This document shows positions 32,264 to 44,844 of a stretch of 64,000 bases of DNA, one piece after another. A program made the position numbers and the translations under genes. The DNA lies in assembly GCF_024139115.2 (NCBI RefSeq), contig NC_085140.1, forward strand, positions 332,813,953 through 332,877,952, given 5' to 3'. Source of the DNA: Armigeres subalbatus (lineage: Eukaryota; Arthropoda; Insecta; Diptera; Culicidae). The notes below the pieces were generated by a model that had not been told where the DNA came from, did no database searches, and worked only from the letters and a program-made list of their open reading frames with translations. Each line of letters starts with the position of its first letter. The stretch's first letter is position 1.

Positions 32264-33797
32264 TTTTTTTTTCTTCCTAAGCAATGGAGGGGGAATCTGG
32301 TCAACAGACATCCTGGGTTGTCCAGGAAGTGCGGGGTTAGGGATCACCTCCAATAGCAAACGAGGGAAGCACTACTACATCCCCGACCCGCTAAACCGTT
32401 TCCATTGCCGCCAAGCCCATAGTCCTTTCGGTACAACCAGAAAGTAATGCTTCAAAGAGGGGCCAGTGCACAACGCACCCTCGAGGTTAGCTGCGTGTCC
32501 TTGCAGCATCGAACATCGTGATTCTTTTTTTTTTAGAAGAACACCATGGTATCGTGCCAGCGCATTGCCGGCTTTCCAGGTGGCCTTACCACGCCCTATG
32601 TCCTCGGAAGGTGGGAAGAGTCGACTGGTATCAAGAATGATGATGCCGCGTGCACCCCAAATTGACCTTTCTGGGATAGGGCCTATTCGCCAGCACACAG
32701 AGGGACTTGCCGACGCGGTGTCTACGCCTACCTCAGCCTTGACGAGGACTCCTTTCCGTCCTCGGGCTCGTGACCCGCCCGGTTGACCGACGCCGCGAAA
32801 GCGACGATACCATGTTGTTCTTCTCGCGGCCACTTGTTCGATAAAAGGATCGAGTTCGACCACAGAGCATGACCACCGGTATGACCCATGAAGCCGATTC
32901 GGATCCCTTGGACCACCTCTTATTTGCGCCTGAACTAGCCATCCTTGAGTCACGCGCCACCTTCTGTCTTCGGTTTCCTCTTGTTCTTGACCAGGGTCCA
33001 GGAGGCGTCATCCCCTCTATTTCCCTGGTCTGGTGCGGCTGAGAGCTCTCAGCTTGCCGTAACCGCTTACCACCGTCTTTTTGGGTGGACGGACCTTTCC
33101 AGGTCCTTCCTCCCCGGTTTTGGAGGCACCTGGCCGGGGTTCAGCTTCCCTTCAGCTTCCCTGCTCCGTTGGAGCAGTCACCTCCGACGTACCCGCAAAT
33201 ACTTGAGCCTCAGTCTGGATAGACTTTGGTAGCACCGTCTTCGCTGGCACGCCTTCGGTCGATTCGACCTTGCCCGAGTACGCGAATCCTTGGGCCTCAG
33301 TCTGGGTAGATCTCGAATCCACGGATTTAACGGGTTTACACTTGGCCGTCCCGACCGCCCTCTCCAGTTTGGCGTCCAGCATCGACTTTCGAAGTTTCTG
33401 CAAGCTCCTCTTGAGGTCCTTACTGATATTATGCTTCGATGACGCAAAGTCGATGATGGCGTCCAGCTGTTCCGTCGCCACCTCGAAGACCGAAAGCCCA
33501 TCGCGTTTGCGGTTCATCGCCTCCACAAGCCATGGGCTTTCAATAACCCCTACCGGCGTTTTTTTAGCCGAGATGAAGGTTAAGTGACCCACGCTGGCGC
33601 TGCGCACTGAGCTGCCGACTATTGCCTCTGGCCTCATAGGCGGAGACCTGAACAACCCACCTCTTGCGAAGGGGTTGTCGCCTACACTACTATCACTAAT
33701 TGAAGAATTGACTTGGTTTTCCAAGACCACGCAAGAGCCCAGCATGACGCGGTAAGGGACAATTACTGTGGTGGGTGCCCAGGTACCCCAGGTACCC
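32264..33797 (-). mobile_element. R1-clade-like retrotransposon relic inserted in a TG/TATG microsatellite
   Basis: On the minus strand it runs from 33797 (5' leader, then ORF1 at 33745) to an A-rich end at 32264. Both flanks are ACAY-type microsatellite (TGTGTGTATG on the plus strand at each side). At 1.5 kb it lacks the endonuclease and RT, so most of ORF2 has been deleted. Clade assignment rests on the ORF1 style and the target and is tentative. Confidence 0.6.
33152..33745 (-). pseudogene. ORF1 (gag-like) fragment of the R1-like element
   Basis: A 197-codon frame starts at an ATG (33745) just inside the element's 5' end. A low-complexity N-terminus is followed by a predicted helical, coiled-coil-like stretch (ATEQLDAIIDFASSKHNISK, DLKRSLQKLRKSMLDAKLER) and repeated STQTEAQ/SIQTEAQ motifs. 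Such Gln/Thr-rich linkers and short helices occur in ORF1 proteins of mosquito R1/LOA-type elements, which bind element RNA. No CCHC zinc knuckle remains; the frame ends where the deletion to the 3' region starts. Confidence 0.6.
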
Positions 33798-34858
33798 TGT
33801 GTGTGTATGTGTTTGTGTATGTGTGTATGTGTGTGTATGTGTGTATATATGTGGGTGTATGTATTTGTGAGTATATGTGCGAAAACTCTAGCTCACTTAT
33901 AGACTATGGGCTCAAAAATTATTGCCAAAATACGATTTCTTTAGACAAAAACAAGTAAAAAATCCTAGCTCATTTTTCAGGCACATATATTTAACCGATT
34001 TACTCGCAACCAGTTGCATTCAACGAGGAATCCATGAATCCTATTGAAAATTGTCCAATTCAAACTATGGGCTTGGAAGTTATGACCAAACATTTTTTAA
34101 GGCATGTTTAAAAGTCTAGCTCACTTTTTGAGCACTTATCATTCACCGATGTGCTCGCAACAAGTTGCATTCGACGCGGAATCCTGTCTTATTCCTTCTT
34201 ATTGAAAATTGATCGGATCAGACTATGGGCTCCGTTATGGCCAAAATACATTTTCTCAAGACAAAAACGATAGTAAAAGTCTAAATCACTTCTACTTATC
34301 GTTAACCGATTTGCTATCAACAAGTTGCATTCGGCCGGGGTCATGTCCCATTACTTTCTTTTGAAAACTGGGCTAATAGGATCAGAAGCTATGGTCAAAA
34401 TACATTTTTTGGCTTGAAAAGTCTCGAAATTTTTGGTCAGTATACTATTTTTAACATAAAAACAATTTTTCATAGGAGACCCGGAGACACATTTTTGTTT
34501 TCGAAAAATACATTAAAAAAATTGCTAGGACTCTTAGTCTTAACCTATCCACTCACAACAAGTTGTATAGGACGGGGAATCCTGTTTCATTGTTTCCTAT
34601 TAGAAAAGTGCAATATCGGACATAGGTACAGAAGTTACGGCCAAAATATTTTTTTTTATATGCAAAATGCGTATTAAAAACTCAATCATTTTACGGGCAT
34701 TTAACATTAGGGAATTTATTGCAACAAATTGCATTTCACAATGCTGTCCCAATGTTTTGTATTTAAAATGACCATAAGAGTTATTGCCAGAATATTTGGT
34801 ATTTAAAACAAACTCATTTTATGAGCATGATCAAATAGAGATCTGGATAGGCAAAGCC

Positions 34859-35138
34859 TTCTTCTTCTTCTTATTGGCCGCCTCGCAGCTTAGTGTTCAT
34901 TAAGCACTTCCACAGTTATTAACTGCGAGGTTTCTAAGCCAGGTTACCATTTTTGCATTCGTATATCATGAGGCTAACATGATGATACTTTATGCCCAGG
35001 GAAGTCGAGACAATTTCCAATCCGAAAATTGCCTAGACCGGCACCGGGAATCGAACCCAGCCACCCTCAGCATGGTCTTGCTTTGTAGCTGCGCGTCTTA
35101 CCGCACGGCTAAGGAGGGCCCCCGCATAAGTCGGCATG
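34859..35138 (-). mobile_element. tRNA-derived SINE (Feilai-like), copy b
   Basis: Minus-strand copy with head (GGCCCTCCTTAGCCGTGCGG), box B GGTTCGATTCC and a (GAA)n tail. AGGCAAAGCC flanks it at 34849-34858 and 35139-35148, although about 20 extra bases precede the head. The body lacks the ATTACATCCCxACACTGGGAC segment. Confidence 0.85.
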
Positions 35139-35148
35139 AGGCAAAGCC

Positions 35149-36177
35149 GCATAGTCGATAGCAGTAGTTCTATTCAACTTTCACGTATTTTTCCAAGAAT
35201 ATTAAAAAAATGTGAATTCGTAATTAGTGAAGTGTCAATAGAATATCAAATGGCATCGAGAAATACAGAATGATAATTTTCTCAAGTTACGTTCCTTTGG
35301 CACAGAAATATTCCATCCAGGAGAGGCGGAGAAACTCTTTCAATTCGATTTCCGTGGACATAATTAAAGCCTTGAAATATTATTCCAACAGCCAGTAACC
35401 ACAAATTTAAAAAATCCAAAAATCGCTAGCTCATAGTCGATTTTCTAAAAACAAATTAGTATGTGAGTTAGGAGATGACGAGTTCTGCTTTAATAAAAGA
35501 AATTCAAAGTATCAAGTCGCCCAGTTTCCGGCGTAACCCACTTCTATCTACCAATAGCTTCTCATACGCAATCGTGCATAGGATTTGAGCTAATTTGTCC
35601 GTAGTTCAAATCATCGTTAAACGAATAAATTTCATCAGTAAAGAGCATTTGTGCTTTTAAGGAAAGGTAATCAAATTTTCTACTTATATACCTGAATAGT
35701 ACGTACCCTCGATAGTGCGTACCCTCAATAGTACGTACCCTCGATTGTACGTACATTTTACCTCGATAGTACGCACACGAAAACATTTTTTTTTGTTCCA
35801 TTTTCTGTACTATTTTAGTTGAAATTTGAATATGCTTTGATCTTGGCACATGCGTGGGGTCCTTCATATGCTACGTAATAATTTAACATCTGATTTAAAC
35901 ACCATCGTGAGCTTATAACGAATTTAGAAGCATCACAGCGTGTCATAAATGTTTGACAGTCTTACGTCTTACGTAACACATATCATACTATTGAGTTTTC
36001 CAAGCGCAGTTTTTCGCACACCAACGTCACTGTATAGGATATATAAAATAAAAGCGGGTGGTAATCTTGTTGCAGCAAAAATATCACGAATACTTTTGGA
36101 GGAAGACAGCACACATTGACAGGAATACAGCGAAGTCACGCACACTTTCATTTATTTGGAGAAGTCAATTGGGTATA
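35149..36177. repeat. Intergenic DNA with a GTACGTACCCTCGATA minisatellite
   Basis: At 35690-35780, about five units of 15-17 bp built on TAGTACGTACCCTCGA. The remainder shows no gene or repeat end. Confidence 0.6.
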
Positions 36178-36418
36178 CCCCGTTAGGCATAAGTACGATA
36201 AGCATAAAGCTGTTAGGCATAAGTACGTTAGGCATAATGTACGTTAGGCATAATGGACGATAGGCATAAAACGACTCAAAGAACAGCCCATGACATAAAG
36301 AAGGCTGAATTATGCCTAGCGTACATTATGCCTAACGTCCGTTATGCCTAACGTCCATTATGTCTAACGTACTTATGCCTAACGTGCTTATGCCTAACGT
36401 CCTTATGCCTAACGTCGC
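36178..36418. repeat. Inverted minisatellite of GTTAGGCATAA units
   Basis: The left half (36181-36270) repeats GTTAGGCATAAGTAC-type units on the plus strand. The right half (36313-36415) repeats the reverse complement, TTATGCCTAACGTCC, with about 45 bp between. Units are 14-17 bp. The whole could fold as one long imperfect hairpin. Confidence 0.85.
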
Positions 36419-37739
36419 GGACCCCATACTATTATTCTAAACAATTCAGGGGACATCTGAAACAGCTGATTACATACTCTAAGGGTGATGACATGATGAC
36501 GCGTCGAGCGATGCGGAGCCCGTCCAAGCGCTCATAAGGCAGAATATCAGCAAGAGTATGTCATCGGCATAAGAGTATTATCAGCAATATTTGAGTTTTG
36601 AGTTTTTGTTTTTATGGGTATGATATTCTTAGAAAGCAGATAAACTATCCACTTAATTGAGCAATTATTATGTTTATCCATCAAGGAAGTTAGTTCCAGT
36701 TCTAGAACCCTTCCCCATACATTAATTCACCTGAGAGACCAGAGAATATTTCCCCGAGGAGTAAACTAATTCCATCATGGGAATGATGATGGGAAAAACA
36801 AATTTGCGACAAGATGTTTTACTGTTTAATTCGGTTTACAGTATGTTTAGTACTATTCTATCCACTTGTAGGTAACAGTTTTTTTCTTGATGAACAATGA
36901 GGATAAATTTATTTGGTTAAAAATTTCTTCTAAGACATCTTACTGGGATTCCCGAAGAAGTTTATCCTGGAACATTAGTGCCTCTCAAGGGTTCTTCCTG
37001 GAAAAAATATTTTTTCAATGAAAACTGTTTCTATGCAACATATATTATGTAAAGGAATATTTTAGAACCTTTTTTAACCCTTTAAGGGCCATCGTTAACC
37101 CTTCAAAAAATGTCACCCGCGAAAAGATCATTTTTTTTTAAATTTCGGGATATTTTTTGTTTGTTTCCAATATAGTAACATAAAATAGCAAACGATTAAA
37201 TATAATATAATAATGTTGTTCATTTTCTAATCATTACGAAGTATAGAGAATAAAAACCACAATTTTCAAGAAAACTATGATTGCAGCGTTCTCGTAAAAG
37301 CGCAAATTTGCGCAAACAAATCACTCACTAAAAGGTGAGTCTAGGGTTATATTTCAATCCCCCATTTACAGGGGACATTTAAGGGCATTAGGTTTACGAG
37401 ACCATTTTATAGCAAAGTATTATGATAATTTAAGTTTTTCTTCTTCAACTTTTTGATATTAATCCTCGTGTGCAAAACAAACCAAAGTAGGTAAGTAATG
37501 ATTTTTTATTTTTATCAGCTTTTTTTGCTTCGCCAGCCCATATCTTTTGACTGAATAAACACAGCGCTTCAATATTTTCAGGTTCTCTTATCTAGGGTAT
37601 ATACTTTCATATGATATGTAAATTAGACAAATTGGAGATAGTAAATTTTCCGATTAATGGCCACCCTTTTCCCAATAGTGCGCTGAAGATTAGCGGCGGC
37701 GTGAGTCAGCGTGAATCAATTTCGTGTATTACAAATTTT
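36419..37739. other. Intergenic DNA, no gene recognised
   Basis: AT-rich. A more GC-balanced patch at 36480-36560 has no recognisable product. Confidence 0.45.
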
Positions 37740-39120
37740 CCGAAATTTAGCCGGATGTTCCTCCAGGAATTCCTCTGTAAGTTCTTTTAGGATTTTTTCC
37801 GCAATTTTTTTCTAACGAAGTTCCTCCGAACATCCATCTAAAATTATTGCCAAGTATTTCTCCGTTAATCCTTCCAAATATACCTTAGAAATTCCGTTAG
37901 TTTCTCGGAAATTTCCACATCTCCTTTCCCAGACCTTCCCATGTTAACTCCTCCTGGCATTCTCTCTGGAGTTACTCCAGAAATTCCACCAAGATCTCTT
38001 CATTAAATTTCGGACACTGAGATAATGTCCAAATGATTTTTAGCCATTTCATCAATTTGGACGAGAATGAAAACATGCTGAATGTATCACATAAAGCGAT
38101 TCAGCAGTGAGTAAATTGATCTTCTTGTGCGTTTGTGAAAATTAAAAAAAAATGTATTGGAAGATGGGTGTCCGAAATTTAACGTGGACAGGCTTTACTT
38201 CGAGGTGTTTCCAGAAATTTCCTTTGAATTTCTTCAGAAACTCACGTGAAAAGCCTTTGATAGCCATAACCTACCTACGCTCCGGGAACTCTTCCGAAAA
38301 TTCATCTGCAAATTCATCTGGCTGTTTATCCCCATATTCATACGAAAATTTCGTTAGAACTCTATCGGAATTACCTACAAAAATTTCCTTTGAAATTCCT
38401 CTGGAAATTATTTAAAGAATTCTCCCGTAATATTCTGCAGCAATTCTTAAAATTTCTGCGGGTACTTCCCCTAAATTTTCTACAAAAAATCATCCAAAAT
38501 GCCCTTCGGGATTTTCCGAGATTATTTTTCCAGGAATTCTCAGCAATATCTTGAAACAATAATCCCAGAAATTCTTCTAGAAACTCTCCAACTTTTTCTT
38601 TCAGAAATTCCTCCATGGATTCTCCCAAAAATTCCGCCAAGAATTTCCCCGAAAATTACTTCAAGAGCTTCTTCAGAAATCCCTTTAAAAGTTCTCACGA
38701 AAAGTTCTTCAAGAATTATCCGGGAATTCGTTTCGGAATTCCCACAGAAATTTCTCAAGCTATTCTGCAGAAAATTCCTCCGGGAAGTTCAATTTTTCAG
38801 GGAGAATTTCCGAAGGGATTTTCGTAGGAGTATCCGAAAGTATTTCCTGAAGAATTTTCTAAAGTAATTTTTGAAGAAATTCGCAATGGATTTCCTGGTT
38901 TGAGTCCCACGAGGATTTTTAGGAAAAATTCTTGATGGATATTCTGTAGACAAGAAGAATATCTGAAACAAATCTAGGAGTAATTTTAAAATAAAAAGTT
39001 TTTTCTAATGAATTTCTTAATGAATTTTCTGAGGAAAATATTTATGAATGTCCATACAAATTTCAAATAAAGTTCTAATTGAAATACGAAAGAAATTCTA
39101 GTAGGAATATCAGGAGCCGT
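37740..39120 (-). repeat. Degenerate GAATTTCC-type array, inverted orientation
   Basis: Dense pyrimidine-rich words on the plus strand (CCAGAAATTCCTCC, GGAATTCTC, AAATTTCC) are the complement of the 31030-32045 array. Frames of up to 122 codons, such as 38499-38867, are composed of these words and show no domain. Confidence 0.75.
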
Positions 39121-41390
39121 TCTTGATGTGGCAATTCCTTAGTTTTTTGAAAAACAATTCCCACATTTTTAGAAAAAGTAATCCAAGCTACAATTTTTGT
39201 ATCTCCACGGGGAAATCTTTGGATTTTCCACAGAAAAATCTTTGGATTTTCAACAAGATGATTTTTCTGGGCATAGTGTATCGATTGCACTTGCCACACA
39301 AGATACATACTCATGCAATGGCGGACATAGAAACGCTTGCAATTGATAACTAAGGAAATGCTAATAGAATACTAAGTTGAAAATCAGTCCAAGTTCCAGT
39401 TGGAATGTAGAGCCATTGAAGAAAAAGAAGCGTGATTTAATTAGTTTGTATTGCTTGATTTAATTGTATAACCTCGTGGAAGTAGCATCTTTCATTTGTT
39501 TTATTCAATCCAAGCTAAAAGCTAAAAGCTAAAAAAAATCTATTCTATCCCACGAGACCGATTAATCTATGCGAGTTTTTCACATACATGGTCGCCAGCA
39601 AATTTCTTACTTCAATCAACTTAATATCGAAGCACATTAACTCCGAACGTAGTCTCGTCTATCCACCCATCATTCAAATGTGCTGGAAATGTGTGAATCA
39701 ACACACCGCATAATGATTGAGACAGTAGGAGAAACTGAGCTGGCTACATCACGATCACACCTTTCCGCCAAGGTCGATCACTTTTCGCTCTTCCCACTCC
39801 GTTTGGTTGTGTTCCCCATTCGCAGAACATACCCGCGCGTACACTCGTCCAAAAAAAAATATACTTGGTGATAACGATCGAACCAGACGCAAAGCGAAAA
39901 TTCCACGAACCGCGCCAATATCCAACGAACGGGCTTGAAATGGCAGCTGGATCGCTATTCTACTGCCGATGAAACAAAACCGTACCAGCAGCAGTGACGG
40001 TATCGCTTGGGGCAATTCATGAACTTCAAATTTCGAAAAGCTACAACACTCTCGATCACAAGTTTGGGGTCAACTGCCAGGAACCGTGGCTACATGATAG
40101 TGAAATCAAATAAATTTGTTTAAAAAAAATTCCTGATAAATTCACAGAAAAATACCTACTTATAATTATAAGTTTGCAAAACAGTTCTAGTAACATGAAT
40201 TCTGTATCGACTTTCTGCCAAATTGTGTCGTATGTAATGAAGAAAAGTGCATGTAAAACGATGATTTTTTGCAACAAAATGACAACAAATTTACGAGCGG
40301 AAATGTAATCGAATTGTACCCGATCAACGACTAAAGGACAGAAGCCAAATGAGGGTGCATCGCACGGTGAGGGTGGTGCCTCGGTCGACTGAAAGTCGAC
40401 GGGTAACTTTCGAATGCTTCCACTCCAAAAAATAAGCAAGGGTTTGCGAGCACCAATGTTTCTACGGAAGAAACGGGTTCGATTTGGAACATCTGTCATG
40501 GAAAATACGAAAAAAAAAACAAAAGTTGTTGACCGACCAAACAGTCCAACATCCATTTGGCAGTGTGGGTTCGCCACCTATATTCACCGGTGTGTGGCGA
40601 ATGAAATAAATACGAAAAAGTAACAGCTGAGTGGGTGAAATCCCGTTTCTGTTGCGTATGTTTGGCTGCAATTGAGCAAACGGACGATGCATGGACTGTG
40701 ACCGTGATCATGATCGTCGCAAACGGTATAGGAGAAATGGTGAAATTAGACACGAGACCATCATACACGCAATCGCATATCGTATCTACGTCATATTGAA
40801 GTGCAAGGCAGAATAACTAATAAAAAATCGAATTTTAATCAACCATTATAACAAATTCAGTAACAAAAACAGCGCTCCAACTTGGCGCTTCAATTTGGCG
40901 AATATCTTCACAGTTGTTGCTACGGACAACACATTGACCTGGACTCCTCTGCCCCCCCGCCCTGTGATCACGTGATTGTTTTCCTAGTGCAAAAAATATA
41001 TAATATTGAAAACATACGATTAACACGCTGATCTTGAAAACTGTGGAAAATTTAGGAATTTCGAGAAAAATTGGTTCTGGTTAAGAAATTTTCCGAAATA
41101 TTTCTAGATTCCTTAGAGTATTTGGGACCTTCCTTAGCTCTGGAGGTACTGGAAATTGTTAAGATATATTATTTCGAGAAGCATCTAAAATGTTGTCAGA
41201 GTCCATAAATATTTCAGGAATCACAGAGTTGAAATGTAAACTTAGAGATGCAAATATACTCCTACCAGCGCCGTAGCGTGTGGTTGACCCCGTCAAGGGC
41301 GCCACGTCTTAGGAGGGCGCCGAAATTAACTAAGTAGATAAGCTTTAAACGAGTTAAGGCGAGTACGTACAATTTCGTTGATTTCTGATC
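39121..41390. other. Intergenic DNA, no gene recognised
   Basis: Apparently single-copy. The patches at 39640-40020 and 40310-40800 have balanced composition and could be regulatory, but the frames (up to 173 codons, 40056-40577 minus) have no family signature. A GC-rich scrap at 41270-41335 (GCGCCGTAGCG, AGGGCGCC) looks like a repeat remnant. Confidence 0.4.
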
Positions 41391-41490
41391 TCATCAAGTG
41401 GATCAAGTGGTGGAATTAATTGGAATTGTAGCAACTCATGGCAAGTAAAGACATTCCACATAAAGCCCCAAATAATTTTCTTATGAGGAT
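41391..41490 (+). mobile_element. Diverged copy of the 29488 palindromic repeat family
   Basis: It shares AAGTGGTGGAATT, GGAATTGTA, CAAGTAAAGACATTCCAC and CAAATAATTTTCTTAT with the 3' half of the element at 29488-29770, truncated at its 5' side. Confidence 0.7.
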
Positions 41491-41535
41491 GACATCAATC
41501 ATCTTACAGCATACAGAATACAATAACCTGCATCA

Positions 41536-41836
41536 TCTTCTTCTTCTTCTTCTTCTTATTGGCATTACATCCCTACACTGGGACAGAGCCGCTTCGCAGC
41601 TTAGTGTTCATTAAGCACTTCCACAGTTATTAACTGCTAGGTTTCTAAGCCAGGTTACCATTTTTGCATTTGTATATCATGAGGCTAGCATGATGATACT
41701 TTTATGCCCAGGGAAGTCGAGACAATTTCCAATTCGAAAATTGCCTAGACCGGCACCGGGAATCGAACCCAGCTACCCTCAGTATGGTCTTGCTTTGTAG
41801 CCGCGCGTCTTACCGCACGGCTAAGGAGGGCCCATC
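41536..41836 (-). mobile_element. tRNA-derived SINE (Feilai-like), copy c
   Basis: Full-length minus-strand copy with a (GAA)n tail, body and tRNA-like head with box B GGTTCGATTCC. AACCTGCATCA flanks it at 41525-41535 and 41837-41847. Confidence 0.9.
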
Positions 41837-42131
41837 AACCTGCATCAAGAGATTCTAATAATGATGGCGACTTACTTACTTCAAAGTTGAATTTCATTAG
41901 ACCAAGCAATTCCACTAAACTACCGACATACTGAAGACTATTCTGGCCATTAATCAACCCACTCCAGACTTGGGTTTTCCCAATTCACTCCAGAGTTGAT
42001 TTTTTTTATCAATATGGCAATTCTGAAGGTCACCCAATCCACTTCAAAGTAGGTTTTTTTGTTCGTCCAGCTCCGATAGCGCTCCAATAACCGACCTTAC
42101 ACATTGTATTCCCCTAGCTAGATACAATACC

Positions 42132-42266
42132 TTACGGCCTTACTGTTGAGGTCGAAATACGTATCTGTCAAGATACAATTAAGTGGTGGAATTCAATGGG
42201 ATTGTACAAACTCGTCTTATGACAAGTGAAGACATTCCACTAAAAAGCTCAAAATAATTTTCCTAA
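42132..42266 (+). mobile_element. 5'-truncated copy of the 29488 palindromic repeat family
   Basis: It starts within the stem of the hammerhead-like core (ACGGCCTTACTGTTGAGGTC) and is nearly identical to 29640-29768 through the tail AAGCTCAAAATAATTTTC. The inverted left arm is absent. Confidence 0.85.
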
Positions 42267-42699
42267 TAAAATGTAGATAAACTATGTAATTAGTGAAAGG
42301 GTTAGGTTAACGTCAAGTACTCCTGTCAGTGGTCGAAATGGAAAAAAGATTGTGCATGTACCGATTGCTATTCTTAACTGTTAGTTCATTGGATATATAG
42401 ACCCCGATATAAAGTTCCATATTGGTAAAGTGCACGTATATGGTTGAAAAACGTTCGACGTATGAACACTAAATACAGGCTTTAAAGTGGCACTAATGTA
42501 GCTGTTTCATTGGATTTCACTAAAACGAACATTGTGCATTCAAAAAGCTATTATAAGACTATGCCTCTCATGATTGCTTTGAGAATGCTAATTTAGAACA
42601 GCCAAGTTTTCGAAATGCTTATAAACAGCATGGAGCATATGCAATGCAAAAATAATGCTACTGTAGTGCTTACTTTAATGCTTTTTGGCTACCTGGGTA
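42267..42699. other. Intergenic DNA, nothing recognised
   Basis: AT-rich, no gene or repeat end identified. Confidence 0.45.
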
Positions 42700-43600
42700 T
42701 AATCTTCAGCAGAATTTCTTCTAGATTTCCAGAATAAATTATCCGGAATATGCCTGAATAATTCCGATGGAAATTTTTGAGAATTTCCAATAGAAATTTG
42801 AAACAAATCCATGTGAAATTCCAAAAAAATATTTCCACGTGGAAATTACGAAAGAATTTGCGGTTGCAGGATTTTCCAAAAAAATATATGAAAATTTGGC
42901 AGTTTCCTGTGGAAATTCCTTAAAATTTCTTAATCATTTCCTGTGCAATTTTCCCACGGAAATGAGATAAAAAATTAAGAGAAGATTTTAAGCAATGTTC
43001 AGATGAAACTGCGAAAAAATCAAAATGACTTCCCGAAAATGATTGAATTCACGATTAAAGTTCGGAAGATTTTGTGGAGAGAATTTAAAAAAAAACACAA
43101 ATTGTTGGAATTCTTATTAATTTTTTATTTAGATTTATTTTTTGTAATTCCAAAGAATTTCCCGAGGATAACTCCTAAACCCTTCCATGATAATTGTGAA
43201 TAATGACCTGAAAAAAAATCCTTGTGAAATTGTTGAGTTTGTGATGAAATGCCCAAAGAACGGGAAATGGAAATTCTGAATAACTTTCATTGACAAATTA
43301 TAATTCAATTCTGGTCAAAACTCCAAAAAAATCAGCGGAAATTCCATAAAGTGTTTCATGTGGCATCAATAGAAGCTTCGGTAAAAATCAGAAAACAGTG
43401 TGAACTTTTTTTCCACTAGAAATTATTTGTATTTCCAATGGAAATGCATTGAATTCTCGAACCATGGAATTTTTTTCGGAGTTCTAAGGAAAAAAATCTG
43501 GATTTGAACAAGATTATTTCGTTCGTAGTAATTTCCAAGCTATTTGTTCTAAAGATTCAACGAGAGATTATTTCTTGAGATTTTTCATGGATTTTTGTAA
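42700..43600. repeat. Diverged GGAAATTTCC-type low-complexity region
   Basis: Loose words GGAAATTTTTGAGAATTTCC and TGTGAAATTCC recur without a period. This is similar in style to 31030-32045 and 37740-39120 but more decayed. Confidence 0.55.
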
Positions 43601-44844
43601 AATCTAAACTTTTACGAAATTGTAGCACAATGCGCTGATGTAAAAGTGTCGCGGCGTGATGCCAAAAACCAACGGTAGCGGTGGCTTGGCACGGCGGAAA
43701 TTTGTTTTTTATACATATCGTGTGTTACGTATTACATTCCAAAATTCTTTGTGCAAATTATGAATAAGGTCGTAATCGTTTATTTTTTTATATAGAAATA
43801 GGATTTAAAGATTCGCTTTGCGTCAATTGATTTATTGATGTTTACTTTTACACCGCGCTATCGTAATTCACCAAGTTTTCACGTTGAAAAAAATAAAAAT
43901 TGGAAAACTACGTGGTTCAAGAAATAAACCGACTAACATTACATCCAGGGCCAACATTATATCCCGTGTGCCGCGTGGACATAAATCCAAAAGTAAACAA
44001 ATCTTTATTTCAAAACGACACCACGGGCACCGTTTCCTGATGAGATCATTTCCTGAAAGTACCCGATCATCTACCACCAATCCATTCCATTTCGTATGAA
44101 TGGGCGGAAGAGTCACACTTGCAAAACAGCGCACCATAAATAGAAAATCATTCTCGTCATTATTTTCCCGTTTCAGTTTTAGTTTGTTTGTTTGCTGGGA
44201 GGTACGAATTTGCATTCGAAATCAAAGCTCACCTAGCTCCAAGCGTGGCAATAAAACAACCATACCCAGCGAGAAGAGGAAGCCTCAAAGAGCTGACTTG
44301 TTGTTGGCCATTCATCAGCCAGTAGTGGGCTCTCGGCGTTGGAAAAATTACCTCACCCAACAACGCGCGGGGCAAATGGATTGCCATTGCAACCGGGCTG
44401 AAGTGGGCTCATATCTACAAAGTAAATTGTGTAAAAAAGATATTGTGCTTAACAAGAAGAGTGTTTGCACGGGATTTGTACTAATAGAGATAGGTAAAGT
44501 ACAGTGACTATAATAACAGTGTCGTCAAGTGTCAGAATTGGAACAGAATCGTCTGTCAGTTCCATACAAATGCGCGTTCCAAACGAGCAGGAGACCTGTC
44601 AAACGTGACACATGACGTTACTCTTCTTATAGGACTCTAAGGTAAAGTACTTTCGATTTTCTTGCCGCTAGTTTGAAATCAGTTCATTATGAACGAAAAA
44701 CTTGATCCCTTTGATCATAGCGGCACCATACTTTAAACAGTACTGGTCGATCGGGGGCGTACATATAAGAATAAAGTTGAAATGTTGCAAATCTTGCATA
44801 TCTGGAAAAACATATTAAAAACTTAATTCACCGAGTAGTTATAC
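43601..44844. other. Unique DNA, no gene established
   Basis: More balanced composition than its surroundings. Overlapping frames of 135 codons (plus, 44100-44507) and 115 codons (minus, 43868-44215) have no recognisable domain and no clear splice partners. I treat the region as possible host flank or regulatory sequence. Confidence 0.35.

Larger units (their letters stand above)
32124..34830 (+). mobile_element. TGCCTTTCT-ended repeat with TG tract and internal tandem units, interrupted
   Basis: It starts with TGCCTTTCTTATATACG and has GGAGACCCATAGTGTTATAT, a CGACGAATTGAGGTGATGTC word and a TG/TATG tract. From about 33880 to 34830, roughly six diverged units of about 150-165 bp share CTAGCTCAC, CCGATTTGCTCGCAAC, AAGTTGCATTC and ACTATGGGCTC. 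The family recurs inverted at 44845-45211, where both termini are visible, and at about 47195-47594. A retrotransposon fragment interrupts its TG tract at 32264-33797. Confidence 0.7.

Noticed and set aside
32375..32953. 192-codon minus-strand frame as a host gene
   Set aside because: It lies inside the R1-like relic between ORF1 and the A-rich end, and is probably retrotransposon 3' region.
38499..38867. 122-codon frame rich in Phe, Ser, Arg and Lys
   Set aside because: It is composed entirely of GAATTTCC-type repeat words.
44100..44507. 135-codon plus-strand frame as a host gene
   Set aside because: There is no domain or splice partner, and a competing 115-codon frame lies on the other strand. 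Kept only as unresolved.
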